From: Nepenthes gracilis
Taxonomy: Eukaryota; Streptophyta; Magnoliopsida; Caryophyllales; Nepenthaceae
Assembly (NCBI GenBank): GCA_033239525.1
Contig: BSYO01000016.1
Span: forward strand, 4,103,045 to 4,167,044
Length of the DNA: 64,000 nt
Direction: 5' to 3'
The notes under the pieces were generated by a model. That model ran no database searches. It worked only from the letters and a program-made list of their open reading frames with translations, and was not told the origin of the DNA. The stretch's first letter is position 1, and each line of letters begins with the position of its first letter. A program made the translations under genes and the position numbers. This document shows, one piece after another, positions 1-14,300 of the stretch.

Positions 1-620
1 AAATATATTTTTTAAATTTTTTATAATGATTCTTATTTAATTGATATAAAATTTTACAACAAATGATAAATATATATGAATGTTCCCAACTTTTAAAAAT
101 AAATAATCTTTACAAATTCAAAGTATAATATTTTGTCAAATACTTACATAAAATAATATACAATATTAAATATCTAAAGATTTATGATTTTATGACAAAT
201 TTTATAAATGTAGCATATGTCTTTAAATATCATAAATGAGAATAAAATTAATATACATACTAAAATAAGTGAAATATAAATATTAATAGCAACATGCATA
301 TAAATATCAAAGCAATAATCAAAATATTTGAATATCAAACAAAAAATTAGTCTAAATAAACTTGTCCTAAATTAAATATTACTAACATTTCACATAAAGT
401 AGTCTCAAAAACTACTTTCTTCACTCTCTTTCCTCATCTCTCTTATATTCTTTTCTTTTTCTCTCTTCTCTCGAGTAAATGACCCAAAATATAAAGAAAT
501 ATTCTTATATTAATAATCGGGGCATGAGTGTCACTTATTCTATTAACTCACACACGAGAGTTGTATTTGCGTAAGTCAAGCGCTAGTCGATTTTTCTCAA
601 ATGCATAATTTTTTTATCTG
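1..620 (-). repeat. AT-rich LTR-like repeat, copy i
   Basis: On the minus strand this has the same order of landmarks as copies at 30.4-32.3 kb and 58-60 kb: a stretch with CACTCATGCCCC, then TTTTGGGTCATTT, then AGAAGAGAGA and an AT-rich tail. It is cut by the window start. Confidence 0.45.
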
Positions 621-2034
621 AATATAATTATTCTTAATAATTCATCTAATTTACTTAATTACTGATATTATAAAGTATAAATTATGGATTAGGTATTATG
701 AAAACAGTAGGATGGTGTGAAAATATGCTAGTGATGTGTTAGACAATATTTTTAATGAAAAGGACAAAAATCATTTCAGTCTTTTTCTTGTTTATTTTTG
801 TCATTATTTTTATATGTTAAATATTAAAAAATTAATTCCCAACCTCAGTTTTACCTTTTTGAATTGGATTCAATCCAATTCAAAACTAAAAGAGATGATC
901 AAATTGGAAATAATTTGTCAATTTTATCCCATATAAATAGTTTTATCTTATTTTATTCATTAAAATTTTTTAATATTTTTTTCTTACTTTATTTATACAA
1001 TCAAATGTGTTTTCCAAACTAAAGGAGTGGAGTTAAAATGAGACAAGCATGCGTCCATCACTTTGATGATAGGGCAACTTCGGCTCATATTTTTAATGAA
1101 ATTTACTTTATCTCACATGATAAAAGAAGGTTGGTTTGGGCTGGTCACCCCAAAAGGATTTACTCGATACAGTAGGACCCATGTTGAGTCCGGGTTGAAT
1201 AAAGAAGTTGCTTCTAATGGGTGATTAGGCCAAGAGGGGGTCCTCTATGGGGACATGCCCTGACTTAATAAAATTGGTGTTAGGGGCACCTTTAGTTATT
1301 CTAAAGGTATTTTTAATGATGTAATATTTAATTTATCTATTAATATTAACAATTCCATGTCATTATGGATTGGTAGGTTAATGCACATTATCTTGAGTGT
1401 TTTAATAATGGTTTAAATATCTTTAAATTATTTTTAAATGAATAAATACATTGAGTTAGATCAAATTTTATTTTTTTTTTTAAATGAAAGATTGGAAGAT
1501 AATTGGTATACATACATACATATACGTACATACATACATATACATAAACACACACACACATATTAAATCTAGTTTTTTTAAAAAAATTAAGGTCAAAAAA
1601 TATATCTTATACTTTAACTTAGTTGTGATTCTTCCAAATGAAATTAAAGGAAGGACAAATTATTTAATTAGACGAATAAAATTACTTGTATAAATAATTA
1701 AAGCAAAAATAAGTAAATCTAATGTATAAACCTTCTGTTATATGTGAATGCAAAGAATTATAAGATTACTTTAAGTTTATTATATGTACTTTTATATTAT
1801 ATTATGTAAGATTTTATTTTTACAACTTGAACTAATAATTTCCAAGTCATATAGCCTCCTTAATATTTACATAATTGATTTAACTTGTAACATATTTGGT
1901 ATTATTTATGAAATAATTTTCGATAAAACTCACAAATGAATATTCTTAAAAAAAAGTGTTTTAAGATAGTGATTGAGCGTATTTATAAGTTACTTTAGAT
2001 TTTTAATAGGTTTTAGTTTATTTAAGTTCTTTTG

Positions 2035-2700
2035 TCTAATATGTTAGGTTATGAGTCATTCCTGTATAAGTCCATACCTATTTGACGTGTCAATTGATGA
2101 TTCAGATGATAACATATAGATACTGTACTGATACGAAGGATTGCAACATTTGCACTCGGTTAGCACATAAGCACCGATTTAAGAGGGGGGGTGCTCAAGG
2201 CGTGCCCGATGAGCGCCCGAGCGTTATTTCACATATTAAATATATGCTAACGTATTTTAAGATTTATCATTTATAATTTTTAAACCTAGAAAGCACCAAC
2301 TATAAGAGAAAAAGAATAGAGAGAGAAAATGAAGAAGAACAAGATTTAAGTATCTGGTTGAGTTTCGAATCATATTCTAATATTTACTGACTTTAAATAT
2401 GTTGTTCTTAAAGTTAAGAAGAATATTTTACCATTTTATTTCTTTGCTTTCGTCTTATATTATCTATTGTTCCAACTTATTTAATACAAGGTGTCGAATT
2501 CTTATATTTTGTTAGGATTTGTGTAACTGAATATTTATATAGTAAAGATATTTTTGATGTATCGTCCCGTGATTTTCTCCTCTCAATCTAAAGATGATTT
2601 TTCATATAAAATCGTATGTGTTTTATTATTTATGATTATTACCTGATTGTTATATGTTGTTGATTGATTTCTCATGATTCAATTAAGCTAGTCAAATCCC
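2035..2700 (+). repeat. AT-rich LTR-like repeat, copy ii
   Basis: Shows the same kind of GC-richer core (GTGCTCAAGGCGTGCCCGAT) followed by a GAGAGAGAAAATGAAGAAG tract and AT-rich sequence. It is the weakest of the four copies. 621-2034 and 2701-3180 are AT-rich with no gene seen. Confidence 0.3.
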
Positions 2701-3184
2701 AACATAATAAATTTTTCTCAAAAACACTATAAAAAACTGATAATATTTTTTTAATCCTTTATCTTAGAGAAATAAAGTGTAAAACATCCTCGTAACAAAA
2801 GTTAACATATGACAAGCCATCTAATATGAAATAATAATCAATTAAAAAACAAGAAATAAAATTTATATACTTATTTATATACTTATTTGTATTAAAATTA
2901 TTAAAATTGATATAGAAAGAAAGGCAGAAACAAAAAGAAATAAAGTATGACTCATACTTATTTTTAATAATTTTAATATAATTAAATATATAAGTGAGTG
3001 TATAAATGTGTTTAAAATAATATTATTTTCTAGTAATTCAAAACACAGATTTTGTTTTCTAATCTTTATTTATTATCAATTGAATGTGATGTTATACCCA
3101 GAAATCGCAAGCTAGTACTTAGATGATTGGTGTCCAAATAATATGCATAAGAAGGAATAAATTAAGTTGTTATTAATTTTGATA

Positions 3185-4140
3185 ACGGATTTGACGGATT
3201 CGGGTTTCTTCAGATGGTTTGAACCGAAGCTCCGTTTCGAGTACAAATCCCGCACACCACTAAACAAACGAGAGGTCGTCGCGTCTGCGGCGGGATGTAA
3301 TCACCGTAAACACTTTAAACAATGGAATTGAAAAAGAGTGAAAGCAATGGGAGAGGGAAATGAGTGTCTTGTTAGGATGGAAATAGCAGTCCTTTTTCGT
3401 GATCTGGATGGTGGGAAAAGCGGGAAAACGAAGACCCGTTCGTTGCCTTGGAGTTGGGTTGTGTTTGAGTGTTTGAGAGTTTGACTGCTGGGAACCAGAG
3501 CTTGTTTTTCAGAACACTTAGGATTTTCTGTCTCAGTCTAAGCTTGAAGAAAGAGAGAGAGAGTCTGTTAGTCTGCCAGCGTTCAAGAGAGCGTGCCCTG
3601 GATGCTGGACCCAGGGCCTCTTTTATGGCGAAGATGGTGATCTTCCCTCTTTGGAAGGAATCATCCCCATCGTGACTGGCCTTCCTTCCGGGATGATTGT
3701 GGTGGATTGTTTCCTTGTGAGTATCGACCACTTTCCAAGCCTCCTTCTTTGAGTTTCCTTGGTACAGCCTCGGGCCGGCAATGAGTTGGAAGGATCTAAC
3801 ATTTGAGAGTTCAATGGGCCTAAGCGGGTCGGGCCGTTCATCGTTGGAAAGCTTTTCGGGGCCCAATGTGCAAAACCGCTGGGTTGACCGTCCACGTGCG
3901 TGCCGCCCTTTAGGCGTCGCCGTTGGCCTCCATTTGGGCTATCGAGTGAGTCGTGCCCACATCGTAGAAGGGCCTAAAAATGAAAATTTATGATTGTTGG
4001 CCGTTAGTATTCTGGGCACGAATAGAATCATTATCGCAGCCTAAAAGGCGCCCAACAAATCTTTGCCAGTTGGCCGTAAGCAATCGGTCAACGCCAAAGT
4101 TTATTTATCTGGGCCTATCAGTAGTTAGAAAACGCTGAGC
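3185..4140 (+). repeat. GC-richer LTR-like block, copy A
   Basis: Shares with 33.6-34.8 kb the motif CGCACACCACTAAA followed by an AAC..GAGAGGTCG-type stretch, a CGGCGGG segment and blocks rich in GGGCC and TTGACCGTCC. It looks like a degraded LTR of a Ty3-type or non-autonomous LTR element. Open frames here (for example 3372-3866 minus) match nothing known to me. 4141-5215 is AT-rich with no gene seen. Confidence 0.4.
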
Positions 4141-5215
4141 GTTGTAATATCGTTATTTTTTTTTTCGAAATTATTAGTGTCTCCATCAAATTTAAACAAT
4201 TTTGGTTTTTTTGGATATTAAATATATGAAATTCGCCATTAATATAGTAAATAAGTAAAGAGCGGAGAGGTTTGATACTATATTTATACTAATTTAATGG
4301 TATTTATATACAATCAACAAGCGACATTTGAGAGTTCAAATTGATTAAACTGGCCTTTTACTCTTTGGTGAAAAATGAAAATTTATAATACAGTGTTAGC
4401 ATTCTTTCTTTTAAAACACGCAATTTATGTGAGCTATTGAATAAAGTTTATTTAGCGTTTCGGTATTGGACATCTTGAATGATATTCGGCAAAATATCTA
4501 CTGTATCTGATCTCACTATGAGAGCTTCAGGATTAGACCAAAGGGCTTCTTCACGCTGCTGACATGAAAGACCGGGTGCACTTTTATCCAAGCTGGAGGC
4601 TAAACTTTTTAGCAACTTCGATGATGACTATAAGAAATTTTTTTAGAAGTGATGGATTTACTCATATAATAATATGATTATAAAAGCTTTCTTGGTGTAA
4701 AGATACGAAAATTGTGTGTAAGAGAAGTCAAATACTTGCAATATTTTCTATGATATTTATCAAGTGAAAAAAATCTCCTCAAATGTGAAGAGCAGAGCTT
4801 ATATAGAGAGAGAAAGAAATGTAACCATGATATTGAGAGACCATTTTAAAAATTTTCAAATTAACCACCTAATACATTTCAAAAATTTGAATTAATATAC
4901 AAATCAAAAAATCACATACCCATCACCACTATTAAGCTTAAACAAATCTAAAATTTCACAATGTTTAATTCGATAATATTTTTTTTAAAATAATCATTTA
5001 AACAAATTTTTAAATTTTAAATTTTATCTGTTAAATAAGTATACGATTGAACAATTTTAAGATAACACATCGTCCAATCTATCTATATTATCATATTGCA
5101 AATATATATATATATATATAATATAACAACAGAAAAAGAGAATATGCCCTCAAACATATATAATTTAACTGGAGGAAAACAAGGAGGAAAGAGGAGATCA
5201 AGCAGTCTATACATT

Positions 5216-5320
5216 CTAGTCTTGATTTTTCATATATTCCTTTGATAATTTGGTCTCCATTATCAGCTGCTGTTCTTTGAGAAGAGAGTAACCGGATTCG
5301 AGCAAAGCTTCAACAGTTTG
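5216..5320 (-). CDS. Activase-like exon 12 (stop)
   Basis: 105 nt, acceptor TTCGACAG. It encodes QTVEALLESGYSLLKEQQ and ends METKLSKEYMKNQD, with TAG at 5218-5216. No convincing polyadenylation signal was seen just downstream. Confidence 0.92.
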   Translation of the reverse strand, partial: QTVEALLESGYSLLKEQQLIMETKLSKEYMKNQD

Positions 5321-8300
5321 CTGTCGAACAAAGCCGGAGTAGAGAGAGAGACCATCACTTCTGATAAGTCAGACTCATAAAAACAAAGCCTTTTATAGTG
5401 TATAATGCATGCCCTTTTTAACTATGTTGAGCAGAACTGGGGGAAGAAAGCTATGAGAAACAGAGCAAAAAAGATAGAAACTGCAGCAGAAAAGGAAGCT
5501 AATATCACCATTTGGAGGACAGTAGACTTCTTTTTGATGAACCAATAACAGAAATTCACTCCAATACATTTTGTGTTGTGTGGAGAGCCGCTAATATCCT
5601 CTCATTATCGAGTTCTTTGATATTTTCAATGGTGGAGATTTTCTTATTCTGACTACTTGGACGAATAGGATTTTTTAATATTAACAGATGAATTTTCAAT
5701 ATATCATATATGGCAGAAATCAAATATATTTTTGTTTTTGCATAAGTCAAATAAGATGGTAATAGACATCAAAAAGCACCTCAATGCAAGACAATACTAG
5801 AAAAAGAAATTGCTGGGAAAATAGGGAAATGGACAATAGATGAATTGTTGGGCTACTCAACAAAAGATGTAATTGCTGGGCAAATGGAGGAAGAGGCAAT
5901 ACTTGAATTGTTGGGTTATCTATCAAAAAACATTATTGCTAGGAAAATAGGGAAAGGTACAAGTATTATAAAGAACAAAACATTTACCACGTAAAAGTCC
6001 GGTAGTACAAAACATTCAATTAAATAAAAGATTAAACAGATACATAAGATTAAACAGATACATGGCAAAGAGCCTATCGATGGATCCAGCCATTTATCTA
6101 TACATATTAGGTAGGAACAATACGGTGAATAGTATAGATGTCCTAACTCGTTATTGGCAAGCAAAAAAGAAATAATATGGTCAAGAAAGCTACCTTGGGT
6201 GGAACAAAGATCGGGAGTTTCTCATCCTTCCTTTGTTTAAGAAGTTTGGCTCCCAGAATCTCGGCTCCTCCAATATCATTGATCCACTAAAAAAAATGAA
6301 TCTTGCAATTAGTTGACAAAAGCGAAGAATTTTGCATGATTTTATAGGGCAAGTCTGATAAAAATTTATTTGTGATAATCTGTAGCCCTTTCTATAAAGA
6401 AAATGTTCTCAAGATGATGTAAATACATCTGAGAAAATTTTGGTCAGAATATTCCTAGTGATTTCCATATGATCCTAAATGATTCAGTGACTCAAAACAA
6501 AATCCTTCTTCGTTCAACAAGAGGCGTTTAGTTGAGGATACCAAGATCAACAATATTTATACTAACAGAATAAAAGTAATAATCAACAAGAAAATGCTTA
6601 GAATGCTAAAGGATCATTTGAATATTGGATATCGAATAAAAGTACATCCAAGCTCTATGACTGGTAACAAAGATTCACTTCATGAGTGTTGCAAGATCGC
6701 TCCCCCACCAACCCTCAACACTGGTTCACAACGTTGAATACTAATTTACAACATTTAGTTAAGTAGCATAAATGAGTGTAGGCATTCTCTGAACTACAGA
6801 CCCAAGAGGAAAACTAAGTAACAACTTGATGCAAAACAAACCCTAGAAATATATGCTCACAAGGAAGGATAGGAACAACGTGGATCCACCATAACTCTTT
6901 GAATAACCGGACCTGATTTTTAAGGAATCCAATGGGCCCTTTTACTTATTGATAACAAGAATTATATTTTTTAAAAAGAAAAAAAAAACTACTGAGAGAG
7001 TAAGTCTTGATACAATGGAAAAATTGTTATATTGGGAAATGGAAATTTTGAGTTCAAACGGTAGAAATGTGAGAGAGAAAGAGAGAGAGCAGTAATAATT
7101 TCCTTCTAATAGGCAAATAGGATCATCTTGCATGCATGACATCATGATTCAACACAGGGCCCTCACTAAAGGCATTCAACACACAGAAATATCATTTAAA
7201 GCCAACCAAATCCTTTCCTTTCGGCTCCACAAACAACCTGAATGCAATTCTGCGCATATAACTTCTTTGAGAATATGATTACCAAATTTCCAATTGTGCG
7301 TCAAATGAGAATATGTAAGGGATGAAAAGACATCTGCTTTTCAGCTCATTCCAACAAAACTAAGACAACTGCTAGTGTTAGCTATAATATGGTTAACGCC
7401 TTATCTTCTTTTCTTCTTCTCCACACCAACTTTCACATCAAGCATCACCCATTTGTTATAGCCCTTTTGACATAAGGCAGCTCAATTTATAGGAATTAGT
7501 AAAAAATACTAGGTGCATAAACTAAAGTTGAAATTTAAAGCTTACTACATAGTGCAAAAAGCATAGTACTTGAATGCATGTAGATTCACTAAAGAAGGCA
7601 ACAAGATAAATACCTTAAGGATAGACCGGTCATAGGTACGAGATCTTAGAGCTCCGTAAAAATCTAGTGCTGCACAAAAAAAAAAAAATGCTCTAGCATC
7701 CCTCCACAAGCTGTCTAATCTGACAACCATGTAGCCAATGAAATCATTCAAAGAAAACAGAACATATGTATTAGGGATTAAACTATGAACCGAGTTAGAG
7801 ACCAACTAGATACATAAACAAAGACTTGGGAAAGGACTCAATAAAGACGAAATTTGTGGCTGAGAAATCTGTGGAGTAATGAAAGCTTCTTGCAGTCAAT
7901 AAAGATGAAGCAAAAGATATTTAAGTCAAGAAGTCAGGAGAGAAAGCTGTATGGCTCGTCTGAAAAAGGAACAAAACAAAAATATACTTGACCACTTGAG
8001 TTGACACAACCACGTATTGGAATATGTTACTCAGCAATTGAGCTCATACTGAACTAGCTTGCACTCATTTAGTACCCATTAGGATGCGAGCAATGGCATG
8101 CCATCCTTTGATCCCCCCACCTCCGTAATGAGGGAAAAAACAGCCTTTATTGACATGAAAAAAATGTAGTGACTGATTTAGCAGTATCAGAAAAGATACT
8201 GCAGCAATTAGGCAAAATAAAACCAATGTCATTTCTTTTCTGAGCATCTGCCCATGCCAAGAAAGAAGCTATGATAGCAGAATCTGCTTTGCAGATAATC

Positions 8301-11300
8301 CTCCAAGGAATAGCTTTGCCACCTACCTCCCTTATACCCATGTTGTCTGACGCAACACAACAAAGTCAGCCTATAAGTTGAGTAATGCAGGAAACATCCG
8401 GTTTGCAGCTAAATGTAAGCATGAATTAGAGCTTGGCCAACAAAACAAATTTATTTTTTCCAACAGAGAAAATAATTTTTTATCTAAGATACTGAGCTAG
8501 TGCCTGAAAAATAAGTCAACACCTCTAGATTAAGAAAATTAATTACTTCACCTTCAGAAAGGCCTTGGCCTGAATGTGTTCTAGGTCAAGCAAGCCTACG
8601 CTGGCATGATAAATGGGGGAACAATTAACAGCCCTCCAGATTTCATCCACGAACCCTTTTTCTTTCACTATCCCAGAGTATTCCAATGAGCTGTTGGTGT
8701 TATTCCTAAATCCACCATATTGACTGTAAAAATTTGATAACATGGATGTACTCCTTCAAACAGAGAGCTAATCATTGGATGATTTTATCAGCTTTTGACA
8801 TCAGAACAGATTGTAACCCATACGGAATTTCCAATGCATCCTGATTTCAGACTTCAGAAATCATGTTCAAGGGTTGTCGCTCCCATCAGTAGACAAGACA
8901 CTTTTACAATAACTAAACTAGCAGAATGCTAAGCCATTTAAGGTGGCCTAAATTTGGGGATAATGTTCCCACCACAACGGTTACCTTCTGTGTTTTAGAT
9001 TATCTATTTTAACTACCACCACTGCACCAAAACAGGAACCACAATTTTATTTCAGTAATGATAATAACCACGGTAACTAGGCCATCAAGGTTTGCAAATA
9101 CAAGGCATCAAATTATGGTTCTCCACTATGCAAACCAGGAAAAGACCTTTACATGGCTGTCAACTTCTAACGAGCCAAGTAGCATATAGACTTAATAAAT
9201 TAGAATTGACAATTACAAAATAAATAAAATGGCATGCCTAGATTATGCATCATGAGAAGGTTATCAAGAGTAGAGACTATTTGCAGTGCTAGATCAACAA
9301 TCAATAAGTACGTTGAGGAAGTACCATTGATATGACTCATTCAATATACATAAAAATATATAATTACAATTGTCTTATAAATATCAGTAAAGTTGAAATA
9401 TGAATAGTAAAGAGAAATAAAACTCATGCCATGGGAAGAAAACTTCTCCACAAACTTCTTATCATAAAAAAATTATAAGCACAATATGATTAGAAAGATA
9501 ATAGCAAATAATGGCAAAAGGTAGGAAAAAAGTCAAAGCGAAACGAACCCAAATGCATACCCCCTCCCATCTCCACCCCCCATACACCATCCATGCAAAC
9601 CCACAAAACAAAATTGACCTAAACTTTTTTCCAGCTAAAAGGGGTTAGTTACATAAATTCTTTACATCTATTTAGCTTTTTTGCTGGCCATTTCTGCAAA
9701 CTCCAAATGTGAGATCACTTCATGGTTTCCTTCAAACTTTTCTTTGTTCTATCCCTACAGCTTCTAAACAGAGCTTCTCGCTCCCAACTCCTTACAAATA
9801 CACTAGATGGACATTGCCTCCCATGACCAAACCACATCAAATGTGTCGCACATTTTTCATTTTTAGTTAGTGCTACTTCAATTTTCTTCGGTAGGAGATA
9901 ATAACGAATCCTAACCCTCATTGTATGACCAAGTGTCCATCTTAACATCTTTATAGACACAACTGTAATTTTTTGACATTAAAATGTTTCACCTCATAGA
10001 ATTCATTATATATATGGTTGACCTAATAGCCACCTAATACGTTTGGCTATTAGTTTGAGTGTAATCAAATGACATCATTTATAGGAAGCTTTCTCCATTG
10101 CTCTCATAAGAAATTGACAATCGATACTTGAGAAACTAAAACAGCTACAAAGCATGGATACCTCAATGAAGGAAATGCATCCATGTCCAACTGAAAGGAC
10201 TACATACACAAGCATCACACAAAAATTTTCTATACATCGTTATTAAGGATTTTTTGTTGTACTCCTTGTTAGCAGTAGGATTCCCTACAAACTATACTAA
10301 GTAAGATGAGATGCTACTTATGTGTATTTTTATTCACCTATCATCAAAATGCATTTATATTTATCACGCTTATTTTTGTAATTTATTTGCATCATAATAT
10401 CGCTAGATTTGAATAGTGAAACTACAAATCATAGTGAGATCATAATTTTGCGTTCTAATTGCATGTAATTTGTATCTTAAATATTCTTAATCATATGATC
10501 AATAAGATGGGATAATAATAATTTGGTTAAATTAATGTACATTACATCGATTGTTGAAATAGATAATTGAGCTCATGGACATTTATATGATTGACACTGA
10601 GGCAAATATATAAGTGCTCATTAGAGAATTAATTCACTAAATTAACTAGCAAATGATACTCATCTCGAAGCTTTGCTTGCATATCAAACAACAATTCTTA
10701 TATGAAAGTTATGCAAATGATCCTTATACTTCAGAAATTTTGGTATCTCATGTGCAAATCCTTGTGCTTTTCACAAATTTGTGTACAAAAGAAAGATAAA
10801 TGAAGGTAATTATCAGGGAGGAGAGAAATATAAGGAAATAGGAGAGTGATAAACAAAGAATTAATCATTCATAGAAAAAGGAGAAATACACCATTTGATT
10901 AATCTACTTAATGATTCATGACTCCTTGGTTGTGGAGTATAATTAGAAAGGATTTTCTGATTTCATTAGGTAAATAATTTAACTCATATCAAAAATAAAT
11001 ATGAACAAATATTTTTCCATGTTCAGTTTGTTAGGGCATAGGATGATAGAAGGAATAAATTATACAATAATTTTTATAAAATGAACCCCCATTTTATTCA
11101 CATTCTCCATGATATATTGTTGGGTGTTACTCATGATTTATAGAAGTTCTTAATTAATAATTATAAATAACTAATTTTAAGGGGAATTGAAAATGTTTAA
11201 TTCATACATGATTATAAGGAAGTTTTAGCTAGTCAAATAAAATTTGGGATTTCCTACTACCAATCTCTGTCCCCTAATTAGGAGCCAAACAGCACCCCCA

Positions 11301-14300
11301 AATGTAGAAAAGAGGGAGCTGATTGAAAAAGAAGTTTCAAATCATGTGGTTTATATACCACCATAATGAAACTGCTTTTTCATCTTTTCTTATTAGAAAA
11401 GGATTCATGTTTGCTTTGTTAGGAGGCTTGCATGGAGAGCAGCATTTTTGCTTGCTTCCTCATTTTTCTTTCGTTTTTCCTTCACTGAGTGGCAGGAAAA
11501 ACTGCCAAATGGTGGCATGAAGTATTTTTATATAAATCAAGTGGTGATAAGTGTAAGTTCTCTTCCTCATTTTGCCTCATTTTTCTTCCTCCCATTAATA
11601 TGAGTACCAGAAAAATTTAGTCGGTGCCTTGTCTTCAATTAATAACAATGTTGAAGAAAGTAACAGGTGCTTCTAATATTCTAACAAGTGCTTTTTAATA
11701 TTCTAAGTGTTAGAAAAATGTTTAAATGGATGCTAACACACACATAATTGAAAGATTGTGATGATTCTCATTTTAGTTTTATGAAAACTAGTAAGTTCAA
11801 AGATAAGAACGAGTTTATGATACTTACGTGAATATTGTAGAAACCAAACACTTGTGTAATTGTCTATAATTTATTTGAATATTACATTTTGTATAAACCT
11901 GTGCATTTTATTTTACATATTTTGTAAATATTAAATCTTATTATAGATATTAAAACTTTTCTTTTATTTAAAGGTTTAAACTACTGAAAAATGTTCTAGT
12001 ATTGAAAACCAATTCTTTAAAAAATTGTCGTGCTTCTAACATTGATTTCCTTACACACCTCACCCAACCCCAACTTTTTATGTTAGACAACCTGTAGGTG
12101 GATTCACAATCAAGAAAACATTTGAACTAAAACCTTTGATTATTTTAGGTGACATGAGGTGCAAAAGCATACAATGTTTGCTTATAGCTGTCAAACTACT
12201 ATTGAATATTGTAACATAGTGATTAAACATAAACACAAAAGAAATATTTTGTAAATCAGCTGCTAATAATAAAACAGAAAGTGCAAACATACCATGATGA
12301 GGGAATGTATCCACAATTTTGACAACCTCATCTCTACATATTCCATTCTTCTCGTACATTCTACGGACAATGTTAATGATATCTTCACAGATAGGATGCC
12401 TGTAGTGTAAAACATTGCAAAGAGTTAAAGGCTCAAGTTTTCTTTTTTTGTCAGTCTATATAATGACGCTTTTGTAGTATAATAGGATAGATAATTCTAA
12501 AGTGTTATAAAAGGTAAAAGCAAAAATCTTTCATGCAAAAAACAAGGATTGATGAAGAACCAGTTCAAAATTGGTTTTACACTATTTTATCCAAAAATAT
12601 CCCAAGAAGTTATTTTCTAAATGAAAATAAGAGCAATCAACTTACAAGATAGCAAGGCCAAACAATGTCCTTACCTTACATGTGCACGAGAAAGTTGGCA
12701 AAAATCAATAAAGTCACCTTTCAAATTTAACCAAACCAAACCAATTATTACCAATGCAACAATAGAAATATGGAAATCATACTGCTCTACATCACTGATG
12801 CATAAAGTTATAAGAGCAAAGACGAAATCAAGTTTTGTGTGTATATGTGTATCATACAAGCTCTTTTAAACTACGAAATTAAAAGCAATGAAAAGCAAAT
12901 GAAGAAAGCATCCGGGGGATATTTTACTTATAATTAGACTAGATATTATTTTAAATATCTCAAAAAGACGTAAAAGAAATCGTAAATAAGTTAAGATAAT
13001 ATAGAAACCTAATAATCTAACAAATGAAATGAAATTTTCAGCTCACATAGTTTAATGAATACTCTGAAATTTTCATCTCCATTGAAGCTTCAGGCAGATT
13101 TGTCTCCATTTCTCCTCTCCAAGAAACTAAATTTACCCCATTTCCTTTTGTAGTGTACTGCTTTTTATCTAATAGTCAATTAGTATAAAAAGAATACAGC
13201 ATACTAGTAAAACTTTTCCATCCTTCCATCACGAATCAAGGGAGCACAAATAGTAGAAAAATCATTCCCTGTTACAATGATAGGAATTTGATTTGTTATG
13301 TCTGATTCTTGCCAATCCTGTCCAATGCTCACTCTTGTTGGATTGTCTGACAAATTCATCAGAGTTCCAACAACAATTTGATTATTAACTGTCATTTGTG
13401 TATTTCCTGCACAATCAGAGAAGTCATACATGAACTTCAAGAATTTGCCTAAAAGAAACATGACCATCAGTTCAAATTTTAAGACCAAGAGTATTCATCT
13501 CACCAAATCTACCAAGGCCAGCATCAATATCATTGATCATCAAACAGCTCATCTTGCCCTGCACAAGTCCAGAAGACAAGGTTCAAGCTTTGACTATAGC
13601 TAAGGATAGCATTAATTAAAAATTACCAAAGCAACTCCTATGCTAATACAAATGTTTATCCCAATATAAGAAAAGAAGACTGTAAGAAAAGCCAAATAGC
13701 AAGAAAAACAATTTCTAATTTGCAAAGCTAAATCTAAACATAGAAAACCAAAATGATAGATAGAATGTCTGGTTTTAGCTAATCAGCTTTTACACTGCAC
13801 AAATGCCCACACCCACATGCACATGCAAACATAAAAAGAAAAGAAAAAATGTAGAAGGGGCAAAAGGTGGTCTAAACATCAGTGTTGCTTTGTCAATGAG
13901 ATGGACGGGTGGTGTGAGCCAAGAAATAGAAAAGCTAGGGCCTTGTAGAAAATTTACCTTAAAAAAGGCAATAATTTTGTTGAAAGGATTTTTGTGAAAC
14001 CAGGACTGATAGACTTTAGGATTCCCAATAGGTTCATATAATGAATTTTGGTCACTAAAATCACTCCAAGCTATTGAATTCTCATTAATCACTTAATAAA
14101 TGGTTTCTTTCCAGGAAAGCGGGAATAAGGGGACCTGTCTCCACTTTTATCTATGTGCTTATGAAGAACTGTTTGGCTAGATTCCTCCAATAGTTGAACA
14201 AATACCCCAAATTTAAGATAAGGACCCCATTCCAAGATATGTTATCAAGACCAAATCAATCATGAACTTGTCCAAATTTCACAGTACACTTCACAACACT

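Noticed and set aside
3372..3866. 164-codon minus-strand ORF
   Set aside because: Lies wholly within an LTR-like block, with overlapping open frames on both strands and no domain seen.
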